64,000 nucleotides of DNA from Bradyrhizobium sp. 199 (GCF_023073355.1 NZ_JADPJI010000005.1:1860001-1924000); one strand, 5' to 3'; shown: positions 41,995-51,023, counted from the stretch's first letter. Numbers and translations: made by a program. The notes: generated from the letters alone by a model not told the origin.

Positions 41995-43335
41995 ATGCGC
42001 GCGAGGATTTTCGATCGCGTTTTGGCGATGGCGGCGCTGGCGCTGCTTGTCGTCATTGCGGAGCCGGCGTCGGCCGAGAAGCGCATCGCGCTCGTGGTCG
42101 GCAACTCCGCCTACAAGAACATCACGCCGCTCGACAACCCCTCCAAGGATGCGAGCCTGATGGCGGAGACGCTCGGCGCGCTCGGCTTCACGCTGGTCGG
42201 CGGACGCGCCCAGCTCGATCTCGACAAGGGCGCGATGGACTCCGCCGTGCAGAGCTTCGGCCAGCAGGTCCAGGGTGCCGATGTCGCGCTGTTCTATTAT
42301 GCCGGCCACGGCGTCCAGGTCGCAGGCTCCAACTATCTCGTGCCCGTCGGCGCCAATCCGACGCGGGAGGCCGATGTCGACTTTCAGATGACCGACGTCA
42401 ATCTCGTGCTGCGCCAGATGCAGGGCTCCGGCACCCGCCTCAACCTCGTGATCCTGGATGCCTGCCGCAACAACCCGTTCGGCTCACGCAGCTTGCGCGC
42501 CGCAGATGGCGGCCTCGCGCAGATGCGTGCGCCCGAGGGCACGCTGATCTCCTATGCGACCCAGCCCGGCAACGTCGCCCAGGACGGCAGCGACGGTCAC
42601 AGCCCCTACACCAAGGCGCTGGCGACGACGATCCGGACCGCTGGCCTCGACGTGTTCCAGACCTTCAACCAGGTCGGCCTCGCCGTGAAGCGCGCCACCG
42701 CGGGTGCGCAGCAGCCCTGGGTGTCGTCCTCGCCGATCGACGGCACCTTCTATTTCGTCCCCCCGACGCAAACGGCCCCGCCGCAGATCGCGGCGATGCG
42801 GCCCGATCCCCTGCCGGCGGAGCGTCTGCGCGCCGATCCCGACCGCGTACCCTTGCGCGATGCCGCGCTGCTCAGTGAGCTCAGCGAACGGCTCTACGAG
42901 CTCAATTTCGACCCAGATACCGCCGACGGCCTCACCCGCGCGATCACAAAACTTCAGCAGAGGATCGCGATGGCACCGAATGGGGAAGCAACTGAGGGCC
43001 TGCTGCTGCGGATGCGCAAGATGGAGGACCTCAAGCCCTGGGGCTCGATCGTCTACGGTCCTGACAACAGCAAATGGGGCATCTCGTGGAACCACGCCTC
43101 GCGGCGCGCGGCGGTGGCGGATGCGCGCGGCAATTGCGCCGGCGCCAAATGCCCGATCGAGCTCTCCTTCTACGGCCGAGGCTGCGGCGCCTTCGCGATC
43201 TCCGACAAGTCCTGGTCGCTGGTCCAGCGCGAGGGCGTGCAGCGCGCCAGGGACGCCGCGCTTGACGAATGCGGCAAGGCTGGCAAAGCTTGCCGAATTA
43301 TCGGATCTGTCTGTGCGGACGGCTCCGGCCGCTGA
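41995..43335 (+). CDS. Exported caspase-like (C14) peptidase with DUF4189 domain
   Basis: A 446-residue protein. Signal peptide at residues 1-28 (VLAMAALALLVVIAEPASAE), then a caspase/metacaspase p20 domain: KRIALVVGNSAYKNITPLDN, catalytic His in ALFYYAGHGVQ (about residue 103) and catalytic Cys in LVILDACRNNPFGS. After a linker, a DUF4189-type domain ends the protein (WGISWNHASRRAAVADARGN, CPIELSFYGRGCGAFAIS) with several cysteines that may form disulfides. The combination predicts a periplasmic cysteine peptidase. RBS is GAGGAA. Substrates unknown. The next gene overlaps its stop by one base. Confidence 0.88.
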   Translation: MRARIFDRVLAMAALALLVVIAEPASAEKRIALVVGNSAYKNITPLDNPSKDASLMAETLGALGFTLVGGRAQLDLDKGAMDSAVQSFGQQVQGADVALFYYAGHGVQVAGSNYLVPVGANPTREADVDFQMTDVNLVLRQMQGSGTRLNLVILDACRNNPFGSRSLRAADGGLAQMRAPEGTLISYATQPGNVAQDGSDGHSPYTKALATTIRTAGLDVFQTFNQVGLAVKRATAGAQQPWVSSSPIDGTFYFVPPTQTAPPQIAAMRPDPLPAERLRADPDRVPLRDAALLSELSERLYELNFDPDTADGLTRAITKLQQRIAMAPNGEATEGLLLRMRKMEDLKPWGSIVYGPDNSKWGISWNHASRRAAVADARGNCAGAKCPIELSFYGRGCGAFAISDKSWSLVQREGVQRARDAALDECGKAGKACRIIGSVCADGSGR

Positions 43336-43874
43336 TGCCATTTTCATTTCGGATTTTTTTGCTCATGCTCAATGCCGTTTCCCGTCCGATAGCGCTCGCC
43401 TTGCTCCTCACCGCCGCCCTCGCCTCGCCTTGCGCACTCGCCCAATCCGGCAGCGCCGGGGGCTCGATCGGCAATGACGAGAAGTCGCTATCGGGCTCGC
43501 GTCAGGATCGTTCCTCAGACCGCTCGGCCGAGCCCGCGCCCTCGGCGCGCCGGAGCAAGCCGGCCGCTGAAGAGCCGCGTTCGTCGTCGCGGCGAAGCGG
43601 CGGCGGTGGTGGCGGCGGTGGCTTTGATGGCGCCTGGGTGGTCACCAGCGTCGGCTGCGGCGGCACCACGTCCGGCGCGGTCGTCGTCTCCTCGGGCAAG
43701 GTCATCGGCCAGGGCGTCACTGGGACCGTCAGCCCGAGCGGTGCGGTCAGCACGGTCGGTGAAGGCGATGGCGTGACCTTCACAGGGTCCGGCCGTCTCG
43801 GAGCCCGCAGCGGTTCCGGAACCTGGCGCCGCTCCGACGGCTGCGGCGGAACCTGGACCTCAGCCAAGCAATAG
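43335..43874 (+). CDS. Exported Gly/Ser-rich protein, hypothetical
   Basis: From the ATG overlapping the caspase stop: 179 residues with signal peptide (PIALALLLTAALASPCALAQ), a Ser/Arg/Pro-rich linker (SGSRQDRSSDRSAEPAPSAR), a run of eight glycines, and a compact C-terminal part (FDGAWVVTSVGCGGTTSGAV to SDGCGGTWTSAKQ) with two GCGGT/CGGT motifs whose cysteines could pair. The C-terminal 'WVV.S.GCGGTTSGAVVVSSGK...G.GRLG..SGSGTW' reads like a small beta-structured module repeated in alphaproteobacterial exported proteins. Overlap of start and stop indicates coupling to the caspase gene. An ATG at 43365 is an alternative. Confidence 0.7.
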   Translation: MPFSFRIFLLMLNAVSRPIALALLLTAALASPCALAQSGSAGGSIGNDEKSLSGSRQDRSSDRSAEPAPSARRSKPAAEEPRSSSRRSGGGGGGGGFDGAWVVTSVGCGGTTSGAVVVSSGKVIGQGVTGTVSPSGAVSTVGEGDGVTFTGSGRLGARSGSGTWRRSDGCGGTWTSAKQ

Positions 43875-44025
43875 CGAGGGCAAGACGACCGATTTCACTG
43901 CGGAACGAACGCCCCGCAGGCCCGATTCAAGCCACATCCTCTCCGGATTTGCGGCTCATTGCCACCCAAGTCTTTGATGACAAAGCGGTGGTTAAGAGTT
44001 GCGTCAGCGTAACCGGGAGACCAGG

Positions 44026-45249
44026 ATGGGCAACCGCACCGCAAAATTCGTATCCGCGCTGGTCGGCAGCATCATCGCCGGCGCGCCACTGGCTGCCGTG
44101 TCGCAGAACGCGCCGAGTACACCGAGCACGGCCAGCACGGCTGCCGACTGCCTGGGCTCGCCGAAGGGCGCCGCGCCGCAGGGGCAGCACTGGCACTATC
44201 GCCTCGAACGCACGACCAAGCGGCAGTGCTGGTATCTGCGGGCGGCCGGCGACAAAGCCTCCAAGGCCGCGCAGGCGACACCCGACGCACAAAATACGGA
44301 TTCGACCGCGCCGCAATCGGTGCAGAACGCGCGTGCCGAATACGCTGCTCCACAAAGTGCCGCGCCGGGTGCGCCGAACATGACTGCGCCTGCGCCGGCA
44401 GCAGCGAGTACGCCGCCGGTCGCGCAACAGCCGCCGGCCACCATCAACGACACCGCGCAGCAGCCTGCCGGCGCCACGCGCTGGCCCGACGCCGCCACGC
44501 CGGCTCTCTCCCCCGCACCACAGCCGCAGCCTGCTCCCGTCGCGGCCGCCGCGCCGCCGAGCGCGAAGCCGGCTAAGCCTCCCGCTCCAATCGCCCCGGC
44601 CGCAGCGGACGGCAGCGCCGACAAGCCGACCGGCTCGCTGCAGATGCTGCTGCTGGTGATCGGCGGGGCGCTGGCGCTCGCCGGTATCCTCGCCAGCCTC
44701 ATCTACCGCTTCGCCGGCGGACGCGTCCGAGTCCAGTCCGCCGACCGCCGCGGGCATTGGGACGATTGGGCGCCGCAGGACCATAACGCAAGCCACGCAC
44801 CCTGGCTCGGTGCGACGGCGGCCGACGCAACGCGCGCACCGCTGCGCCCGGTCGACTTCGATGAAGCACGTCCGCAAGCGGCCAAGCAAGTGACCAAGCT
44901 TGCCGCGCTCGGCCATGAGATCGAACTGATCGACGCGCGCAAGCCGCGTGCCGCGGCAGCTGCCGCAGGGCCCGCCGAGACCGGACGCGATGAGGTCGAG
45001 ATCAAGACGTTCGACCGGGAATTCCGGATCGAGGCTGCTGCGCCCCAGCCTGCCGCCAGCGAGAGCGGCGAGGATCGCGATCACGCGCCTGCAGGCCGCG
45101 ACCGGGAGGATACGGTCGACGTCGACGGCATCACGACGATGCTGGAACAGCTGGCGAAGCAAGGCCCGCGCCTGTCGCGGCCTAACCTTGAAGCTGAGCT
45201 TGCAAACTTCGAACGAAGCCTGCGAGGCCGATCCGCCGCTCGCGCTTGA
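44026..45249 (+). CDS. Exported/membrane Ala-Pro-rich protein, hypothetical
   Basis: ATG at 44026 with GGGAGACCAGG upstream; 407 residues. Signal peptide (FVSALVGSIIAGAPLAAVSQ), a small domain with paired cysteines and aromatics (CLGSPKGAAPQGQHWHYRLE, RQCWYLRAAGDKA), a 130-residue Ala/Pro linker, one transmembrane helix (LLLVIGGALALAGILASLIY), then a charged cytoplasmic tail with ITTMLEQLAKQGPRLSRP. The 'W.YR.....RQCWYLR' block is a motif of envelope proteins in Bradyrhizobium. Its last 68 bases overlap gmk on the opposite strand. Function unknown. Confidence 0.7.
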   Translation: MGNRTAKFVSALVGSIIAGAPLAAVSQNAPSTPSTASTAADCLGSPKGAAPQGQHWHYRLERTTKRQCWYLRAAGDKASKAAQATPDAQNTDSTAPQSVQNARAEYAAPQSAAPGAPNMTAPAPAAASTPPVAQQPPATINDTAQQPAGATRWPDAATPALSPAPQPQPAPVAAAAPPSAKPAKPPAPIAPAAADGSADKPTGSLQMLLLVIGGALALAGILASLIYRFAGGRVRVQSADRRGHWDDWAPQDHNASHAPWLGATAADATRAPLRPVDFDEARPQAAKQVTKLAALGHEIELIDARKPRAAAAAAGPAETGRDEVEIKTFDREFRIEAAAPQPAASESGEDRDHAPAGRDREDTVDVDGITTMLEQLAKQGPRLSRPNLEAELANFERSLRGRSAARA

Positions 45250-45841
45250 GGCGCTCGGCCTTCAGGATCGACTGCACCTCGGCGAAGGCCTCGTCGACGT
45301 CGTAGTTGATCACGATGTAGTCGTACTCGGCCCAGTGGCTCATCTCGTGGCTGGCGCGGCTCATCCGCTTCCGGATCACCTCGTCTGAATCCTGCGCGCG
45401 TGAGTGCAGGCGCTTTTCTAGATCGGCCGCCGAGGGCGGCAGGATGAAGACACTGACGACATCGGCACGCGCCTTTTCGCGCAATTGCTGCGTGCCCTGC
45501 CAGTCGATGTCGAACAGCACGTCCTGCCCGGCTGACAACGCCGCCTCGACCGGCCCGCGCGGCGTGCCGTAGCTGTTGTCGAAGACCGTCGCCCATTCCA
45601 GGAGTTCGCCAGCCTTCACCATCGCCTCGAACGTCGCCTTGTCGACGAACGAATAATCCTTGCCGTTGACCTCGCCTGGCCGCATTGCGCGCGTCGTCGC
45701 CGAGACCGACATTTTCAAGCCGGGCATCCGCTCGATCAAGAGACGCGACAGCGTCGTCTTGCCCGCGCCCGAGGGCGAGGACAGCACGAACATCAATCCG
45801 CGCCGCTCGACACCGTCAGTTGCGTGACCGCCCATCGTCAT
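45182..45841 (-). CDS. gmk: Guanylate kinase
   Basis: A 219-residue Gmk that phosphorylates GMP/dGMP to GDP/dGDP. P-loop FVLSSPSGAGKTTLSRLLIE, GMP-binding SVSATTRAMRPGEVNGKDY, the DILFDIDWQGTQQLREKA strand and the lid EVIRKRMSRASHEMSHWAEY are all present. An ATG two codons later (45835) is also possible. Its 3' end overlaps the convergent 44026 gene by 68 bases. It is the last gene of the leftward mltG-yicC-gmk group, four bases from yicC. Confidence 0.95.
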   Translation of the reverse strand: MTMGGHATDGVERRGLMFVLSSPSGAGKTTLSRLLIERMPGLKMSVSATTRAMRPGEVNGKDYSFVDKATFEAMVKAGELLEWATVFDNSYGTPRGPVEAALSAGQDVLFDIDWQGTQQLREKARADVVSVFILPPSAADLEKRLHSRAQDSDEVIRKRMSRASHEMSHWAEYDYIVINYDVDEAFAEVQSILKAERLKRERRIGLAGFVRSLQAQLQG

Positions 45842-45844
45842 CGA

Positions 45845-46732
45845 TCACTCCAGATTCTGGACCTGCTCGCGGAACTGCTCGACCACGTTTTTCATGGCCA
45901 GCCCCGTATTGGTTAGCTCGATGTCGTTCGACTTCGAGCAGCAGGTGTTGACCTCGCGGTGAAATTCCTGCGCCAGGAAATCGAGCTTGCGGCCGATCGG
46001 GCCGCCTTTGCCGATCAGCTCGCGCGCCTGCGCGATGTGCGAGGCGATGCGGTCGAGCTCCTCGCGGATGTCGGCCTTGGTGGCGATCAGGATCGCCTCC
46101 TGCATCAGACGGTCGGAATCGAAGCGGTCGGTGGTGTCCAGCAGCGCGGCGATCTGCTCGGCGAGTCTGGCCTTGATCGCCTCCGGCTTGCGGCCGGGCG
46201 CGGCTTCCGCCTTTTTCGCCAGCTGCTCGACCTCTTCCACCCGCTGGATCAGGATCTGCCCGAGCGAAGTCCCCTCGCGCTTGCGCATCGCGACGAGCTC
46301 GTCGAGTGCCTTGTCGAAGGCCTCCGCGGCAGCGATACGCGCGGCCTTGTCCTCCTCCTCATCGCCCTCCGGCTCGGCGACCTCGACGACGCCCTTGATG
46401 GCGAGCAGGCCGTCGATGCTCGGGGCCACCGCATCGACCTTGCCGGCGATCATGGCGGCGGCCTTCAGGACGGCGTTGAGCACGTCCTCGTTGACACGAA
46501 CCGTGGCGGCGGCGTTGGCGCGCTTGACGGTGAGATTGGCGTAGACGGTGCCGCGCGAGAGCAGCTCGCCGGCGCGCTTTTTGGCGTGGGCCTCAAGCTC
46601 GTCGAACCCCTGCGGCAGCCGCACCCTGAGGTCAAAGCCCTTGGCGTTGACCGACTTCAATTCCCATTCGAACGTGTACGGCCCGCTTGCGCCGTGGCTT
46701 CTTGCAAAGCCGGTCATGGACGACAGCGCCAT
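45845..46732 (-). CDS. YicC/YloC-family endoribonuclease
   Basis: Start at MALSSMTGFARSHGASGPYT (46732) gives 295 residues, the usual length. The N-terminal YicC signature WELKSVNAKGFDLRVRLPQG is followed by the RxxLxRGxVxxxLxxxR-type GELLSRGTVYANLTVKR, and the C-terminal DUF1732 region contains SHIAQARELIGKGGPIGRKL then LAQEFHREVNTCCSKSNDIE, the most conserved element. YicC proteins are recently described RNA-cutting enzymes; the cellular target in alphaproteobacteria is not known. It lies between mltG and gmk. Confidence 0.92.
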   Translation of the reverse strand: MALSSMTGFARSHGASGPYTFEWELKSVNAKGFDLRVRLPQGFDELEAHAKKRAGELLSRGTVYANLTVKRANAAATVRVNEDVLNAVLKAAAMIAGKVDAVAPSIDGLLAIKGVVEVAEPEGDEEEDKAARIAAAEAFDKALDELVAMRKREGTSLGQILIQRVEEVEQLAKKAEAAPGRKPEAIKARLAEQIAALLDTTDRFDSDRLMQEAILIATKADIREELDRIASHIAQARELIGKGGPIGRKLDFLAQEFHREVNTCCSKSNDIELTNTGLAMKNVVEQFREQVQNLE

Positions 46733-46847
46733 CAGGTCAATTTCTCCGGAAACACGGGATTCGCAAGGCATCAAGCCACGCGAATCTTAAGACTATTTTG
46801 CAGGAAAGTGGAATCCGCAAAGTCCCGCAGGCAGGTCTGCAACGCGC

Positions 46848-48128
46848 CTAGCGCTGGACCACCGGCGGCGAGGGTTGCACCGCGCCCTGCCGCGCCGGCG
46901 CGGGATTGGCTGGACTGGCCGGCCGTGACGGCTGCTTTTTCTGCTGGTTGGGCCGCGCCGGCGTCGTCGCGGTCGGCGCGTCCGCAGCCCCGGGCGCGGC
47001 GGCGGCCGGGGGCGGCGCATCCTCGGCCGGCTCCACCGTGTCGTTCTGGATCTGCTTTTCCATCGCGCGGAGCTTGGCGACGTTCTTCTGATGCGCGTCG
47101 TAAGTCTCGGTGAAGGCATGCCCGCCGGTGCCGTCGGCGACGAAATAGAGGTCGCGGGTGCGGGCCGGATTGGCGGTCGCCTCCAGCGAAGCGCGGCCGG
47201 GGTTGGAGATCGGTCCCGGCGGAAGCCCCTCGATCACATAGGTGTTGTACGGCGAAGGCTGCGTGATCTCGCTGCGCTTGATCGGCCGGCCCAGCGTGCC
47301 CTTGCCGCCGACGAGACCGTAGATGATGGTCGGATCGGACTGCAGCTTGATGCGCTGCTTCAGGCGGTTGACGAACACCGCGGCGACGCGGCTGCGCTCG
47401 TCGGGCTTGCCAGTTTCCTTCTCGACAATCGAAGCCAGCGTCACCAGCTGCTCCGGCGACTTGACCGGAATGTCCTGGTTGCGACGCTCCCAGATCTCGG
47501 CGAGCACACGCTTGTGCGCCTGCTGCATGCGCTGGACCACCTGCTCGCGAGGGGTGCCACGCGGGAACTTGTAGGTCTCCGGCAGCAGCGTGCCCTCGCG
47601 CGGCAGTTCGCGCACGCTGCCGGTGAAGATGTCGTTGTCGGACAGACGCGCCACGATCTGCTCGGAGGTTAGCCCTTCCGGAATCGTGACTGCATGCTGC
47701 ACCACCTTGCCCTCGACGATCGTGGCGATGACGTCGCGCAGCGATGCGTTCTTCTGGAATGAATATTCACCGGGCTTGAGGTCCGAGCTCGCCTTCAGCG
47801 CAGCAACGCTGGCGATGAACACCCACGGATTGATGTCGGCGACGCCTTCCCGGTTCAGCGTTTCGGCGATGTCACGCTTGCCGGCGCGCTGCGGGATGTT
47901 GACGATCTTGTCTTCCCTCAACGGTCCGGGCGCCTCGAGCACCTGCCGGCCGTAATAATACACGCCGCCGGCGCCGAGCATGGCAATCAGCAGGAGGGTG
48001 ATGATGGCGTTGCCGACGACCACGAAAGGATTGCGCGCGCGCTCCGATCGCTTCGGCGGCGGCGGGAGTTGCTCGGGCTCGAGCGCTGCCCGCGGACTCC
48101 GGGGCGAAATGGGCGGCCTTTCACTCAT
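46848..48128 (-). CDS. mltG: Endolytic peptidoglycan transglycosylase MltG
   Basis: A 426-residue membrane-anchored MltG (YceG). The N-terminal cytoplasmic Pro-rich part is followed by one helix (NAIITLLLIAMLGAGGVYYYG), a LysM-like subdomain, and the catalytic domain with LVTLASIVEKETGKPDERSR (catalytic Glu in VEKETG), VAAVFVNRLKQRIKLQSDPT and SPYNTYVIEGLPPGPISNPG. The C-terminal 90 residues are low-complexity Ala/Pro/Thr. MltG cuts nascent glycan strands and sets their length. Located downstream of fabF, as in many alphaproteobacteria. Confidence 0.94.
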   Translation of the reverse strand: MSERPPISPRSPRAALEPEQLPPPPKRSERARNPFVVVGNAIITLLLIAMLGAGGVYYYGRQVLEAPGPLREDKIVNIPQRAGKRDIAETLNREGVADINPWVFIASVAALKASSDLKPGEYSFQKNASLRDVIATIVEGKVVQHAVTIPEGLTSEQIVARLSDNDIFTGSVRELPREGTLLPETYKFPRGTPREQVVQRMQQAHKRVLAEIWERRNQDIPVKSPEQLVTLASIVEKETGKPDERSRVAAVFVNRLKQRIKLQSDPTIIYGLVGGKGTLGRPIKRSEITQPSPYNTYVIEGLPPGPISNPGRASLEATANPARTRDLYFVADGTGGHAFTETYDAHQKNVAKLRAMEKQIQNDTVEPAEDAPPPAAAAPGAADAPTATTPARPNQQKKQPSRPASPANPAPARQGAVQPSPPVVQR

Positions 48129-48253
48129 CGAAATAACCTGAATCCTGCCGGTTCAATCGCGACCTGACAATCGCTTGCCCTGCCAAATGCACGCGCCCAC
48201 TTCTATGACTATCGCCGAATACGGCAAAACGGTGGATTCGTCTCGAACGCAAA

Positions 48254-49519
48254 CTAACTGGCCAAACGCCGGACGATCACCGACGCATTGGTACCGCCAA
48301 AACCAAAAGAGTTCGACAAGGCGACATTGACCTCGCGCTTCTTCGCCTTATGCGGCACGAGATCAATCGCCGTCTCCACCGACGGATTGTCGAGGTTAAT
48401 CGTCGGCGGCACGACATTATCGCGAATCGCGAGAATGGCGAAGATCGCTTCGATCGCACCGGCGGCGCCGAGGAGATGTCCGGTCGACGATTTGGTCGAG
48501 GACATCGCAACCTTGGAGGCGGCGTTGCCGAGCAGACGCTCGACTGCACCGAGCTCGATCTCGTCGCCGAGAGGCGTCGAGGTGCCGTGCGCGTTGATGT
48601 AGTCGAGATCGGAGGCCGTAATCCCCGCGCGCTTCAGCGCAGCGGCCATGCTGCGGAAGCCGCCATCGCCGTCGGGGGACGGCGAGGTGATGTGGTAGGC
48701 ATCGCCCGACAGGCCATAGCCGATCACTTCGGCATAGATCTTCGCGCCGCGGCGCCTGGCGTGATCGAGTTCTTCCAGCACCAGGACGCCGGCGCCCTCG
48801 CCCATCACGAAACCGTCGCGGTCCTTGTCATAGGGACGCGAGCCCTTCTCGGGCGTCTCGTTGAACCCGGTCGAGAGCGCGCGTGCGGCGTTGAAGCCGG
48901 CAATGCCGATGCGGCTGATCGGCGACTCGGCGCCGCCGGCGACCATCACATCGGCGTCCCCCAGCGCAATCAGGCGGGCGGCATCGCCGACCGCATGCGC
49001 GCCGGTCGAGCAGGCCGTGACCACCGAATGGTTCGGCCCCTTCAGCCCGTGCGCGATCGAAACGTAGCCGGAGGCGAGGTTGATCAGGCGGCCGGGAATG
49101 AAGAACGGCGACACCCGGCGCGGTCCGCGCTCCTTCAGCAGGATCGCGGTGTCGGCGATGCCGCTGAGGCCGCCGATGCCGGATCCGATCATGGTTCCGG
49201 TCGCGCACTTGTCCTCTTCGGACTGAGGGTGCCAGTTGGCGTCGTCGAGCGCCTGGCCGGCTGCGGCCATGCCGAAGATGATGAAGTCGTCGACCTTGCG
49301 CTGGTCCTTCGGCTCCATCCACGTGTCGGGATTGAAGGTGTCGTTGGTGCCGTCGCCGCGCACGACGGTGCAGGCGTATTTCGTCTGAAGATCGGAGACA
49401 TCGAAACTCTCGATCCGGCGCGCGCCGCTCTCGCCGTTCAGGATGCGTCTCCAGCTCGGTTCGACGCCGCAGCCGAGCGGCGACACCATGCCGAGACCAG
49501 TGACGACAACCCGCCTCAT
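48254..49519 (-). CDS. fabF: 3-oxoacyl-ACP synthase II
   Basis: A 421-residue beta-ketoacyl-ACP synthase that elongates acyl-ACP with malonyl-ACP. The catalytic triad is visible: Cys170 in VVTACSTGAHAVGDAA, His in NAHGTSTPLGDEIELGAVER, and His in KSSTGHLLGAAGAIEAIFA. The C-terminal NVALSNSFGFGGTNASVI is standard. It follows acpP in the fatty-acid synthesis block with 107 bases between, containing a nested hairpin. Confidence 0.96.
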   Translation of the reverse strand: MRRVVVTGLGMVSPLGCGVEPSWRRILNGESGARRIESFDVSDLQTKYACTVVRGDGTNDTFNPDTWMEPKDQRKVDDFIIFGMAAAGQALDDANWHPQSEEDKCATGTMIGSGIGGLSGIADTAILLKERGPRRVSPFFIPGRLINLASGYVSIAHGLKGPNHSVVTACSTGAHAVGDAARLIALGDADVMVAGGAESPISRIGIAGFNAARALSTGFNETPEKGSRPYDKDRDGFVMGEGAGVLVLEELDHARRRGAKIYAEVIGYGLSGDAYHITSPSPDGDGGFRSMAAALKRAGITASDLDYINAHGTSTPLGDEIELGAVERLLGNAASKVAMSSTKSSTGHLLGAAGAIEAIFAILAIRDNVVPPTINLDNPSVETAIDLVPHKAKKREVNVALSNSFGFGGTNASVIVRRLAS

Positions 49520-49560
49520 ATCCGAAAACTCCGCATCGAAAGACTCACGGCCAATAACAA

Positions 49561-49599
49561 GAAACCGGCTGACCGCTGGGAAGCGGCCCGTCCGGTTTC
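49561..49599 (-). promoter_or_regulatory. Nested hairpin between acpP and fabF
   Basis: Outer arms GAAACCGG and CCGGTTTC enclose an inner stem CCGCT/AGCGG. Lying between acpP and fabF it may be a partial terminator or processing site that keeps acpP mRNA more abundant than fabF. Confidence 0.45.
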
Positions 49600-49626
49600 A
49601 ATGTTGTCCCCGCGAAAATGAAGAGC

Positions 49627-49866
49627 TTAGCTCTTCGCGTTCTTCTCGAGAAACTTCGTGGCATCACCGACGGTGAGAATCGTTTCCGCGGCGTCGTCCG
49701 GAATCTCGCAACCGAATTCCTCTTCGAACGCCATCACCAGCTCGACGGTGTCCAGACTGTCGGCGCCGAGGTCGTCGATGAAGCTCGCAGCGTCGACAAC
49801 CTTCTCGGGTTCAACACCAAGGTGTTCGACCACGATCTTCTTAACCCGCTCGCCAATGTCACTCAT
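49627..49866 (-). CDS. acpP: Acyl carrier protein
   Basis: A 79-residue acidic ACP that carries acyl chains on a 4'-phosphopantetheine attached to Ser37 in [20 protein letters not shown], the universal DSL motif. Helix I ([20 protein letters not shown]) and helix IV region ([19 protein letters not shown]) are typical. It is central to the fabD-fabG-acpP-fabF block. Confidence 0.97.
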   Translation of the reverse strand: MSDIGERVKKIVVEHLGVEPEKVVDAASFIDDLGADSLDTVELVMAFEEEFGCEIPDDAAETILTVGDATKFLEKNAKS

Positions 49867-50124
49867 TGCATAACCTCGTGTTGTTCCCTGTAGACCCGAC
49901 CCCCGGGACGATACGAGCCGTCGTGGTCGTGTTACTTGCCTTCGCTTACGAACTTTAGATTTGGCCCCATCCTAACCGACAAAGGGCCCGGCGAACGACG
50001 GCCAAGGCTCCGCATCGCCAATATACAGGGTTTCAAAAACCTGCAATGGCGTTCTTTGCCCATCCGTTGAGCGTCCGGTTATCATACTTCAATTGCCTTG
50101 ACTACAAGCCTCATTTCGCTCCGG

Positions 50125-50172
50125 AAACGGCCGTTTGCCGCATTCCGCACCGCCCATGTGGGCAGTGCGGAA
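50125..50172 (-). terminator. Hairpins after fabG, in the fabG-acpP spacer
   Basis: Two structures just past the fabG stop: TTCCGCAC-GCCCA / TGGGC-GTGCGGAA with one mismatch (50143-50172) and the perfect 12-base palindrome AAACGGCCGTTT (50125-50136). They may terminate or stabilise fabG mRNA. The remainder of this 313-base gap shows only the presumed acpP promoter region. Confidence 0.5.
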
Positions 50173-50179
50173 CGAAGCA

Positions 50180-50917
50180 TCAGATCATGGCCATGCCGCC
50201 ATTGACATGGATAGTTTGCCCGGTGACGTACGCCGCTTCGTTCGAACTCAGGTAGACGGCGGCAGCCGCGATGTCCTCGGGCGTCCCCAGGCGGTTGGCC
50301 GGAACCTTGGTCAGAATCGTTTCGCGCTGCTTGTCGTTGAGGGCGTCGGTCATCGGCGTCTTGATGAACCCGGGCGCGATGCAATTGGCGGTGACGCCGC
50401 GCTTGGCGTATTCGGCTCCCAGCGTCTTGATCATGCCGATCAGGCCCGCCTTCGAGGCCGTGTAGTTGCCCTGGCCGGGATTGCCGGTGACTCCGACCAC
50501 CGAGGTGATGGCGATGATGCGGCCGAAGCGCTTGCGCATCATCAATTTGGTGGCGGCGCGGGCAAGCCGGAAGGTCGAGGTCAGATTGACGTTGATGACC
50601 TCCTCCCAATCCTCGTCACGGAGCTGCACGAAGAGATTGTCGCGGGTGATGCCGGCATTGGCGACGAGGATGTCGACCTGACCCATCGCCGCTTCCGCAG
50701 CAGGCACCAGTGCCTCGACCTCGTCGGCCTTGGAGAGATTGCAGGGCAATACGAAGGCACGCTCGCCAAGCTTGCCGGCAAGCTCATCCAGCACCTCCTT
50801 GCGCGTTCCTGATATCGCGACGGTGGCGCCCTGCGCGTGCAGCGCCTGCGCAATCGCCCCGCCGATGCCGCCGGTCGCGCCGGTGACGAGCGCCTTTTTG
50901 CCAGTCAGATCGAACAT
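50180..50917 (-). CDS. fabG: 3-oxoacyl-ACP reductase
   Basis: A 245-residue short-chain dehydrogenase reducing 3-oxoacyl-ACP with NADPH. Start MFDLTGKKALVTGATGGIGG (50917) carries the cofactor loop TGATGGIG; NAGITRDNLF is the NNAG motif; the catalytic Ser-Tyr-Lys is in IITSVVGVTGNPGQGNYTAS-K (Ser, Tyr, Lys order). Position between fabD and acpP confirms the role over other SDRs. Confidence 0.96.
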   Translation of the reverse strand: MFDLTGKKALVTGATGGIGGAIAQALHAQGATVAISGTRKEVLDELAGKLGERAFVLPCNLSKADEVEALVPAAEAAMGQVDILVANAGITRDNLFVQLRDEDWEEVINVNLTSTFRLARAATKLMMRKRFGRIIAITSVVGVTGNPGQGNYTASKAGLIGMIKTLGAEYAKRGVTANCIAPGFIKTPMTDALNDKQRETILTKVPANRLGTPEDIAAAAVYLSSNEAAYVTGQTIHVNGGMAMI

Positions 50918-50938
50918 CGATAACAAACTCCCTCCAAA

Positions 50939-50983
50939 GCACGATCCGGAAAAGTGCGCAGCGGTTTTCCGACAAGATCGTGC
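50939..50983. repeat. 45-bp palindromic interspersed repeat, copy 2
   Basis: Reverse orientation of the 36107-36151 unit, differing at two or three positions, in the 106-base gap between fabD and fabG. It can fold into one stem and would be transcribed in the fab operon mRNA. Confidence 0.7.
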
Positions 50984-51023
50984 GTAAACGATAGACTCAA
51001 CCGCGATGACGAACCATCGTGGT

